A DNA stretch of 64,000 bases from Jejuia sp. UBA6058 (GTDB lineage: Bacteria; Bacteroidota; Bacteroidia; Flavobacteriales; Flavobacteriaceae): NCBI GenBank assembly GCA_002428965.1, contig DIYI01000016.1, positions 83,255-147,254 on the forward strand. The letters run 5' to 3'. Position 1 is the stretch's first letter. The number at the start of each line of letters is the position of its first letter. The notes beneath the pieces are model-generated. The model was not told where the DNA came from, ran no database searches, and saw only the letters and a program-made list of their open reading frames with translations. Below, piece after piece: positions 26,636 through 33,996 of this stretch. The translations under genes and the position numbers were made by a program.

Positions 26636-27430
26636 GTGAAGCAAGAAAAAGAACATATTGTTTTAAAAATCGAAAATTTATCTATCGGATATTCTTCAAA
26701 AAAATCGAAGACAGTAGTTGCTTCAAATATCAATATCAAGTTTAAAAAAGGAGAACTTATAGGTTTAGTTGGTGCCAATGGCATTGGTAAATCTACACTC
26801 TTACGCACGTTAACAAAGGTTCAAGAGCCACTAAAAGGTGATATTTCTATAAAGAATCTATACTTAAAAGATTACACTCCTCTTGATTTAGCAAAAACAT
26901 TAAGTTTAGTACTTACAGAATCAGTTGCATCAAAAAACTTATCTGTTTTTGAGCTTATAGCCCTTGGAAGACAACCTTACACGAATTGGATTGGTAATCT
27001 TTCAAAAGAAGATATTAAAATCACAAAAAACGCAATTTCACAAGTAAAAATAGAGCATTTAAAACATAAAAAATGCCTTGAACTTAGTGATGGGCAATTG
27101 CAAAATGTAATGATAGCAAGAGCCCTAGCACAAGATACCGATTTGATAATTCTAGACGAACCCACTACGCATCTAGACATGTATCATAAAGCGTATGTTC
27201 TTAAATTATTACAGCGACTAGCTAAAGATACAGGTAAAACCATTTTGTTTTCTTCGCATGAAATAGATTTAGCTATTCAATTATGCGATTCTATAATTGT
27301 CATGACAGAAAACAATGTGATTATGGATGAGCCTTGTAATTTAATTTCTAAAGGGGTTTTTCAGAAATTATTCCCAAAAGATCTTATTGCTTTTGATGCC
27401 ACCACTGGGAGTTTTAAGGTTAAAAAATAA
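26636..27430 (+). CDS. btuD: Cobalamin ABC transporter ATPase
   Basis: A 264-residue ABC ATPase. Walker A is GANGIGKSTLL (about 46-56), the signature is LSDGQ (a variant of LSGGQ), Walker B is LIILDEPTTHLD, and the switch histidine is in FSSHEID. It powers import through the adjacent permease. The start is GTG, 9 bp after the permease stop, so all three genes of this cassette use non-ATG starts. Related iron-siderophore ATPases look alike, and assignment to B12 rests on context. Confidence 0.9.
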   Translation: MKQEKEHIVLKIENLSIGYSSKKSKTVVASNINIKFKKGELIGLVGANGIGKSTLLRTLTKVQEPLKGDISIKNLYLKDYTPLDLAKTLSLVLTESVASKNLSVFELIALGRQPYTNWIGNLSKEDIKITKNAISQVKIEHLKHKKCLELSDGQLQNVMIARALAQDTDLIILDEPTTHLDMYHKAYVLKLLQRLAKDTGKTILFSSHEIDLAIQLCDSIIVMTENNVIMDEPCNLISKGVFQKLFPKDLIAFDATTGSFKVKK

Positions 27431-27456
27431 TTTCAAAAATCTAAACCTAAAAAATT

Positions 27457-27464
27457 ATCTTTGG
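27457..27464 (+). promoter_or_regulatory. -7 promoter box TATCTTTG for rmuC
   Basis: TATCTTTG fits TAnnTTTG and lies 19 bases before the rmuC ATG. The transcription start would be near 27471, leaving a very short leader. This separates rmuC from the B12 transporter transcript. Confidence 0.6.
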
Positions 27465-27482
27465 GTCTATTCCTTTTTATAA

Positions 27483-28802
27483 ATGAACGATAATCTAATT
27501 ATTATTTTAGCGGCTATAATTTTTGCTATAATTGGCTTCTTTTTGGGTAATTATTTTTCAAAATTGAAGAATAAAAGTGAACAAAGTACTCTAGAGGAAC
27601 GTCAAAATCAAATGCAATTGACTATTGACGATCTTAAGAAAAATTTAAACAAGATTGAGCAAGAGCGTGAAGAAATACGTCGTGAAAAAGAATTTTTAAA
27701 TACGGAATTAGCAAGAAAAAATTCAGAGTACAAAAACCTCCAAGAACAAAACTTAAAGCGAGATAAGGAATTAGAACAGCGACAAGAACAACTTAGAAAG
27801 GATTTTGAATTATTAGCGAATAAAATTCTAGAGGAAAAATCGAATAAATTTACTGAGCAGAATAAAGAAAATATAAAGAACATATTAAACCCTTTACAGG
27901 AAAAAATACAAGGCTTTGAAAAGAAAGTAGAAGCTTCTCAAAAGGAAAGTATTAGTATGCATTCTGCACTAAAAGAACAGTTGTTAGGCTTAAAAGACCT
28001 TAACCAACAAATGACCAAAGAAGCTACCAACTTAACAAGAGCTTTAAAAGGCGATAGCAAAATGCAAGGTAATTGGGGCGAATTGGTTTTAGAACGTGTA
28101 CTAGAAAAATCTGGTTTGGAAAAAGACCGCGAGTATTTTGTACAACAAAGTTTTACAAGGGAAGATAATTCTCGTGTTATGCCTGATGTTGTTTTACATC
28201 TTCCTGATGGTAAAAAGATGATTATTGACTCTAAAGTATCGCTTACGGATTATGAGCGCATGGTGAATGCCGATGAAGATAATAGACCTCAATTCTTAAA
28301 AGCGCATGTAAATTCCATAAGAAAGCACGTAGAGCAATTATCTGCAAAAAATTATCAGGATTTATATGATATTGAATCTCCTGACTTTGTATTAATGTTC
28401 ATTCCAATTGAACCCGCTTTTGCAGTTGTAGTTAATGAAGATAACACTATTTATAACAAGGCTTTTGAAAAGAATATTGTTATTGTAACACCTTCCACCC
28501 TTTTGGCTACACTGCGCACTATTGATACCATGTGGAATAATGAGAAACAACAACGTAATGCCATTGAAATCGCTCGACAAGCAGGAGGACTTTATGATAA
28601 GTTTGAAGGTCTAATGCGTGATTTAATTGGAATTGGTAATAAGATTGATGCTTCTAAAAAAGATTATGCTTCGGCAATGAATAAATTATTCGAAGGTGAC
28701 GGTAATTTAATAAGAAGAGTCGAAAAACTAAAAAAAATGGGAGCTAAAGCTAAAAAAGCACTTCCAGAAGCTATTATTAAACGCGCTGAAGAAGACGAAT
28801 AA
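27483..28802 (+). CDS. rmuC: DNA recombination protein RmuC
   Basis: A 439-residue protein with an N-terminal membrane helix (about 5-22), a long charged coiled coil (about 30-200), and the RmuC nuclease-like domain (about 205-410; GNWGELVLERVLEKSGL, MPDVVLHLPDGKKMIIDSKV, TPSTLLATLRTI). RmuC limits recombination at inverted repeats in E. coli and belongs to the restriction-endonuclease-like superfamily; D and K of IDSKVSL are the expected catalytic residues. It stands as a single gene with its own promoter. Confidence 0.95.
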   Translation: MNDNLIIILAAIIFAIIGFFLGNYFSKLKNKSEQSTLEERQNQMQLTIDDLKKNLNKIEQEREEIRREKEFLNTELARKNSEYKNLQEQNLKRDKELEQRQEQLRKDFELLANKILEEKSNKFTEQNKENIKNILNPLQEKIQGFEKKVEASQKESISMHSALKEQLLGLKDLNQQMTKEATNLTRALKGDSKMQGNWGELVLERVLEKSGLEKDREYFVQQSFTREDNSRVMPDVVLHLPDGKKMIIDSKVSLTDYERMVNADEDNRPQFLKAHVNSIRKHVEQLSAKNYQDLYDIESPDFVLMFIPIEPAFAVVVNEDNTIYNKAFEKNIVIVTPSTLLATLRTIDTMWNNEKQQRNAIEIARQAGGLYDKFEGLMRDLIGIGNKIDASKKDYASAMNKLFEGDGNLIRRVEKLKKMGAKAKKALPEAIIKRAEEDE

Positions 28803-28834
28803 ATCTTCTTTTGTTATATAAACTTCTTGTTTAT

Positions 28835-28910
28835 TATCACACATATACGCGATATATTTGTTTATCACGATTTTATGTGATATATTTGTTTATCACGTAA
28901 AAGTGTGATA
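28835..28910 (+). promoter_or_regulatory. Triple palindromic operator and promoter of the satD operon
   Basis: Three copies of TATCAC-N8-GTGATA start at 28835 (one mismatch, GCGATA), 28863 and 28891, exactly 28 bases apart. Between copies 2 and 3 lies a -7 box TATATTTG (28881-28888), with TTTG (28857-28860) 20 bases upstream as the -33 box, a good Bacteroidota promoter. The third operator covers the predicted transcription start and ends 2 bases before the ATG at 28913. A repressor bound here would block transcription fully. Confidence 0.8.
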
Positions 28911-28912
28911 TT

Positions 28913-29536
28913 ATGATTACAAGTGTTATTACTGGTGATATTATAAAATCTCGACATCAAAATGATCCTAATATTTGGTTAGATACTTTAAAGCAGACCC
29001 TAACTCATCTAAGTTCAGAAAAAAAATATTGGGATATTTATAGAGGTGATAGTTTTCAAATAGAAATCAGAGATTATCTAGCAAGCTTTATTTGTGCTGT
29101 TTATTTAAAAGCATGCATTAAATCAATACATGGTCTAGATGTTAGGTTAGCTATAGGAATTGGGGATAAAACTTACGATGGAGAAAAAGTATCGGAATCT
29201 ACAGGGGAAGCTTTTATTTTTTCTGGGGAAACCTTAGAATCTTTAAAAAAAGAAAAGCAAAATTTACAGATAAGAACCACAAAACTTGATTTAGACAATG
29301 AACTAAATTTATACTTTAAACTGGCCTTGATAGCTATGGATAATTGGACAATAAATACTGCTGAAATTGTAAAGTTGAGTATTGAAAACCCAGATGCATT
29401 ACAAAGTGAATTGGGCAAACTAATAGGCATTAACCAAAATGCTGTAAGCACCAGACAAAAAAGAGCCTATTTAAACGAAATAAATGAACTAGACTTAATG
29501 TACAGAGAAAAAATACAAGACCTTATAACATCATGA
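28913..29536 (+). CDS. SatD-family protein with C-terminal helix-turn-helix
   Basis: A 207-residue protein of the SatD family, named after a Streptococcus mutans gene linked to acid tolerance; its biochemical role is unknown. The N-terminal part begins MITSVITGDIIKSR and has YRGDSFQIEI (about 44-53) and RLAIGIGDK, a pattern that recalls nucleotide-cyclase-like folds, though I infer this only weakly. The C-terminus has a likely helix-turn-helix, ELGKLIGINQNAVSTRQKRA (about 166-185). Three operators lie directly before the start, so it probably controls its own operon. Its stop overlaps the next start by 4 bp (ATGA). Confidence 0.8.
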   Translation: MITSVITGDIIKSRHQNDPNIWLDTLKQTLTHLSSEKKYWDIYRGDSFQIEIRDYLASFICAVYLKACIKSIHGLDVRLAIGIGDKTYDGEKVSESTGEAFIFSGETLESLKKEKQNLQIRTTKLDLDNELNLYFKLALIAMDNWTINTAEIVKLSIENPDALQSELGKLIGINQNAVSTRQKRAYLNEINELDLMYREKIQDLITS

Positions 29537-30234
29537 TTTTAATAAAACTCCTCCTCGCCCACCTTTTAGGTGATTTCTTTTTACAGCCTACCAAATGGGT
29601 AAAAGAAAATGAAAAAAAGAAATTAAAATCGCCTAAGCTATATTTTCACATTCTAATTCATGTACTCCTTGTTACTTTATTGCTATGGGATATATCACTT
29701 TGGCCTATTATTTTAATCATAGGATTTTCTCATCTCATTATTGATGGTTTAAAACTCTCATTTCAGAAGAAAAAGACAAAACGCGGCTGGTTTTTTATAG
29801 ACCAGCTACTTCATATCTTGGTAATATTAGGATGCTACGTTTTCATAGTAGCAAATAACATCACTATCGGTTTTTCATTGACAGAAAACCAAGTACTACT
29901 TCTAACCTGTTTATTGTTTTTAACGCTTCCCGTATCTATAATTATGAAAACCATTTTTTTAAAGTGGAATATTTCAGAACTCACGAAAAACAATCAATCC
30001 CTAGAAGATGCTGGCAAATATATTGGTATTTTAGAGCGCGTTTTAGTGTTTATTTTCATTATTGTGAATCATTGGGAAGCCGTTGGCTTTTTAATTACAG
30101 CCAAATCCGTTTTTAGATTTGGAGACCTTAAAGAATCTAAAACAAGACAACTCACAGAATATGTTTTAATAGGCACATTAATTAGCTTTGGAATTGCAAT
30201 AATTATTGGTATTGTATATTCTATTTTAACTTAA
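29533..30234 (+). CDS. DUF3307 integral membrane protein
   Basis: A 233-residue membrane protein with about six hydrophobic helices. The family opening LLAHLLGDFFLQPTKW (about 6-21) is clear, with the polar pair His/Asp in the first helix and IHVLLVTLLLW and GFSHLIIDGLK further on. The conserved His and Asp residues inside helices suggest a metal- or lipid-handling enzyme or transporter, but nothing is established. It is translationally coupled to the satD-like gene, with which it commonly pairs in related genomes. Confidence 0.82.
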   Translation: MILIKLLLAHLLGDFFLQPTKWVKENEKKKLKSPKLYFHILIHVLLVTLLLWDISLWPIILIIGFSHLIIDGLKLSFQKKKTKRGWFFIDQLLHILVILGCYVFIVANNITIGFSLTENQVLLLTCLLFLTLPVSIIMKTIFLKWNISELTKNNQSLEDAGKYIGILERVLVFIFIIVNHWEAVGFLITAKSVFRFGDLKESKTRQLTEYVLIGTLISFGIAIIIGIVYSILT

Positions 30235-30241
30235 TACAACT

Positions 30242-30778
30242 ATGTTCAAGCACCCTAAAGAATCTCAGGTTACAATTACCCAATTAATGTTACCATCGCA
30301 TTCCAACTTTAGTGGAAAAATACATGGAGGACATATTCTGAATTTGATGGATCAAATTGCATTTGCATGTGCTTCTAAACATTCTCAGCATTATTGTGTT
30401 ACTGCCTCGGTAAATAGAGTAGATTTTCTTAACCCGATTGAAGTTGGCGAATTAGTTACACTTAAGGCTTCTGTTAATTATACTGGAAGAACCTCTATGG
30501 TAGTTGGCCTGCGCGTAGAATCTGAAAATATTCAAACAGGTAAAGTAAAGCATTGTAATTCTTCGTATTTCACCATGGTCGCAAAAGATGAGAATGGTAA
30601 TAATGCTAAAGTTCCTGGAATTATTTTAGATTCTGAGCAAGCTATCAGAAGGTTTTCAAGAAGTATTGTAAGACAGCAACAGGCAAGACACCGCTCTACA
30701 AAATTTAATGCTTCGGAATTTAAAATTGAAGAGTATTTAGATATTATTAAAGAACATAATGCTAAAATTGAGCTTTAG
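30242..30778 (+). CDS. Acyl-CoA thioesterase, hotdog fold
   Basis: A 178-residue thioesterase of the YciA/BFIT type that hydrolyses acyl-CoA to free fatty acid and CoA. The core motif SGKIHGGHILNLMDQIAFAC (about 24-43) includes the catalytic Asp37. SVNRVDFLNPIEVGELVTL follows, as usual for the family. A C-terminal extension of about 45 residues is basic. It starts 8 bp after the DUF3307 gene on the same strand and may be read through from the satD promoter, but a functional link is not evident. Confidence 0.87.
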   Translation: MFKHPKESQVTITQLMLPSHSNFSGKIHGGHILNLMDQIAFACASKHSQHYCVTASVNRVDFLNPIEVGELVTLKASVNYTGRTSMVVGLRVESENIQTGKVKHCNSSYFTMVAKDENGNNAKVPGIILDSEQAIRRFSRSIVRQQQARHRSTKFNASEFKIEEYLDIIKEHNAKIEL

Positions 30779-30812
30779 CTTTAAAATTTTAATGATACTG
30801 AATATCTAAAAA

Positions 30813-33014
30813 TTATAGTTTTACAAATTTCTGGATTGAATCTGATACATCCGTTTTCACTTTTAGAAAATATAAACCGCTTTTAAGTTGTGAAACATTA
30901 ATCACATCATTACTAGCTAACAATTTTGTTACGACCAGTTTTCCACTAATATCGTAAACCTCCATTTCGTTTATACTGGAATCACCTCTGTTCAATGAAA
31001 TATTTAAATAATCTCTAACGGGATTAGGATAAATGTTAAAAGACGACCTCAAGCTTTGCTCATTTTGAGACAATGTAGCAGAGACATATACGCCATAATC
31101 ATCTGCTCTTTGAGCAAAACCAGTACCACAAATTGATGGCGCACCATCCGCTTCTGATACTACTCTCATTCTTAAAAGTTGGTTGACAACTGTATTTGAA
31201 GGAGGCGTTACATTACCTGATACAGCATGTGAACCAGCAGAATTATCAGGAACATTGTCTGTTAAAACCATTTCGTTATCTCCATTACTGTTTGAAGTTT
31301 CAAAACTACCATTGTTATCCCAATCAATCCAAACTTCCAAAAATTGCGATCTTGAATTGATAGAGCTATAGGTAACATTCAAATTATAAGATGCACCCTC
31401 GGATAACGTAGTATTGTAAGAGCAGCTAAAGTCTTGTGTTGCCCCTGAAGGGATAAAGGTACTTGTGACGTTACTAAGAGTATTAAATGAAACATTAGTT
31501 ACTCCAATACCAAAATTACCATCGCTGTTTAGACTACCAAAAGAACAGCCTGAAACAACACCATTACTAACCACAATATAATTTGGCTGAGTTAAATTTG
31601 TTGTACCATGAACATTAGTTACAGATAGCGATACATTGTAAGTACCGTCATTATTAAATATGATTGTTGGATTTTGTTCTGTTGAGGTATATGGTGTGTC
31701 TACCCCATTATCAAAATTCCATAAAAATGAAATATTATCATAACCATTATTAGTATAGCTATTTGGAGTACAAGTTGAAGTATCAGTAAATGTTATGGAA
31801 CTACCAAGACATGCTGTACTGGACGATGAAGTAAAAGCAACATTTGCTGTTGCAGCTGGTGTGAGCGCAGGACTAGACAAAAAAGAAGATCTTGTGCCGT
31901 TTAGGGCAGCAATGGCAACAGCTCTTTGCCCTCCAGTAAACTCAGTGGGGCAACCTGTATAATCCATATAATTATGCATATGATCTTGGTGTGTGCCAGA
32001 GTTTCTAGTAAATCCCGTGTCCGGATTTATAATTTCATTGAACGTTGCATCACATGTATTAGCATCACTATTATTACAATCAAAATATATTGAATCACCT
32101 GAGCCATCTTCAATATCAATAGTTCTAATATGGCTTGGTGTATCTGTAATTCCATCGTCACCACATTGATCTCCAACACCATCATTATCAGAATCATCAC
32201 CATCAAATGTATGCGGCAAATTAAAGGCGTGACCCATTTCATGAGCCCATATAGATGAATCCTCATTTAAGAAAGAACATATCAATACCACTGATCCATC
32301 ATAGGCTTGACCATGTGCGGACGCATAATAGGCGTAACCCGCAGTAAAAGAGCCTCCACTAGTACAATTTACATCATTAATTTCATCAACCAACCAAACG
32401 TTATAGTATTTAGTAGGATCCCAAATACTATATTCTTTAAGCGAATTTATACCTCCTTGAGAGTCGTAATCTTCAAGTCCAGTACCTGAACTACCAAATT
32501 TAACGCCTTCATTAGCGTAATCTGTTACACTACTCATATCCACTCTATTAATACCATTTGTACAGTTGCCACTTTCATCTTGTATGGCCAGAGCAAACTC
32601 TATTTGCATATCTACACCATCTCCATCTCCATTGGAACCGCTTACTTTACGCCAGTAATTATTTAAATATTTAATACCAAGTTTTATATTTTCGTCTGAA
32701 ATATTAGTTCCCGAACCAATGGTTTCACCTTTGTGCATTACATGAACCACAACAGGTATTTGTGCAATGCCATTAGCTAAAACTGATTTCTGAGAAGACA
32801 CCTTTTGTATTACACTTAAAGCTTTTTGATGACGAGTTTTGTACTGAGCATCTGTCCCCATCATCTTTTTATGTTTTAGATCTGTACCACAAAAATCATG
32901 ATTATAATGATGGGTATCGAATCTTGTAATCTCTTTTAATCTTTGTCCATAACTGGTATTTAAAGAACACAAAAAGACTAAAATATGAGCGAAAAAGGCT
33001 AAGTGATTTTTCAT
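30813..33014 (-). CDS. Secreted M43 pappalysin-like metalloprotease with PKD, GEVED and T9SS sorting domains
   Basis: A 733-residue exported zinc protease. After the signal peptide (1-23) and a propeptide, the catalytic domain has HEMGHAFNLPH at 258-268 (HExxHxxxxxH, three zinc histidines and catalytic Glu259) and the Met-turn HNYMDYTGC. An Asp-rich loop, DGDDSDNDGVGDQCGDDG, probably binds calcium. A PKD domain (about 390-490), a GEVED domain (about 505-650) and a T9SS type A sorting domain (about 657-733; YPNPVRDYLNISL and ending QKFVKL) follow. The protein should be exported through the type IX system and kept at the surface or released, to degrade extracellular protein. Confidence 0.92.
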   Translation of the reverse strand: MKNHLAFFAHILVFLCSLNTSYGQRLKEITRFDTHHYNHDFCGTDLKHKKMMGTDAQYKTRHQKALSVIQKVSSQKSVLANGIAQIPVVVHVMHKGETIGSGTNISDENIKLGIKYLNNYWRKVSGSNGDGDGVDMQIEFALAIQDESGNCTNGINRVDMSSVTDYANEGVKFGSSGTGLEDYDSQGGINSLKEYSIWDPTKYYNVWLVDEINDVNCTSGGSFTAGYAYYASAHGQAYDGSVVLICSFLNEDSSIWAHEMGHAFNLPHTFDGDDSDNDGVGDQCGDDGITDTPSHIRTIDIEDGSGDSIYFDCNNSDANTCDATFNEIINPDTGFTRNSGTHQDHMHNYMDYTGCPTEFTGGQRAVAIAALNGTRSSFLSSPALTPAATANVAFTSSSSTACLGSSITFTDTSTCTPNSYTNNGYDNISFLWNFDNGVDTPYTSTEQNPTIIFNNDGTYNVSLSVTNVHGTTNLTQPNYIVVSNGVVSGCSFGSLNSDGNFGIGVTNVSFNTLSNVTSTFIPSGATQDFSCSYNTTLSEGASYNLNVTYSSINSRSQFLEVWIDWDNNGSFETSNSNGDNEMVLTDNVPDNSAGSHAVSGNVTPPSNTVVNQLLRMRVVSEADGAPSICGTGFAQRADDYGVYVSATLSQNEQSLRSSFNIYPNPVRDYLNISLNRGDSSINEMEVYDISGKLVVTKLLASNDVINVSQLKSGLYFLKVKTDVSDSIQKFVKL

Positions 33015-33256
33015 CTTAAAAAGTAAAAGTTAGGTTATTTGGGTACGCTAATATAGCTTTTAATTCTAAATAACCGATAAAATAACATTTTTAAACGATG
33101 AAATGCGTTATTGCGATAGCTCACTCATTTATTCCGAAATACCTTTTAACCCAAAAATTTAATAGAAAATAAATTTTTGGCAACAAAAAGTACTGAACAA
33201 TAAGACAATATGTAGTAAGAGATCCTTTTAAGTAATTGTTATAACGGACAGGTGAC

Positions 33257-33868
33257 TTACGATTTTATAAATCTTTTAGTTATATGTGCATCCTTTGATG
33301 AAATCTTTATTAAATAAATTCCTGGACTTAAATTAGAAACACTTAGAACGCTAGATCTTTGTTCTAAATTGGCTTGCTTTACTTTGTTTCCTAGCACGTT
33401 AAATATTTCATACCTAAGTTTATTAACATTACTAGGCATATTTATATGTAATTCATTTTTAACTGGATTTGGATAAAGAGATATGTTATTAAATACATCT
33501 AAAGTTTCTGTACTTAATGTACCATCAGCCACCACAGTTATAGTACCAAACATATTACCAGCATGTGGAGTACATACAAATGTTGTCGTTCCCTCTTGAT
33601 TAAATGTATAACTAAAATTAATCCCAGGATTACTTGTTAGTGAACTGGCAAAGGTTTCTGTACCTCCTGTTGCAACTACATTGTGCGTTCCAGTGGCATA
33701 CCAGTTCCATTGTACCGTATCACCAACTTCTATAGTTCTAGCAGTGTTCGCGTTACCCGATGCAGTTGGTGTAGAATTAAAGCTCCAATCTATTGTGATG
33801 GTTTGCGTAGTTTGAGAAAAGCCTAAGGAAGTGACCAAAAGGCATAGAAAAAGTAATTGTTTTATCAT
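33257..33868 (-). CDS. Secreted type-1 copper (plastocyanin-like) protein with T9SS sorting domain
   Basis: About 203 residues from the ATG at 33868, which gives the signal peptide MIKQLLFLCLLVTSLGFSQ; an ATG 15 bases upstream is possible. A cupredoxin domain follows, with copper ligands His62 (TGTHNVV), Cys99, His102 and Met106 (FVCTPHAGNM), so a complete type-1 copper site. The last 75 residues are a T9SS type A sorting domain (YPNPVKNELHINM, ending KRFIKS). It is thus an extracellular electron carrier or copper-binding protein, not an inner-membrane partner. It lies on the same strand as the protease upstream, separated by 242 bp. Confidence 0.87.
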   Translation of the reverse strand: MIKQLLFLCLLVTSLGFSQTTQTITIDWSFNSTPTASGNANTARTIEVGDTVQWNWYATGTHNVVATGGTETFASSLTSNPGINFSYTFNQEGTTTFVCTPHAGNMFGTITVVADGTLSTETLDVFNNISLYPNPVKNELHINMPSNVNKLRYEIFNVLGNKVKQANLEQRSSVLSVSNLSPGIYLIKISSKDAHITKRFIKS

Positions 33869-33933
33869 AGCATAATTTTTCACACTAAGTTATGAAATTA
33901 TATAACACAATTATTTAGGAGTTATAACTAAAT

Positions 33934-33973
33934 AAAAAGGTCGCTGAGAGTTAAATTTCTTAGCGACCTTTTA
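33934..33973 (-). terminator. Rho-independent terminator after carB
   Basis: AAAAGGTCGCT (33935-33945) pairs with AGCGACCTTTT (33962-33972). On the minus strand the stem is followed by a T-rich run, so it ends the carB transcript just downstream of the stop at 33997. Confidence 0.85.
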
Positions 33974-33996
33974 TAAATTACTTGATTTGAAATTAA

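Noticed and set aside
28835..28910. Tandem 28-base repeat as a CRISPR remnant
   Set aside because: There are no unique spacers between units; the palindromes and promoter boxes explain the repetition.
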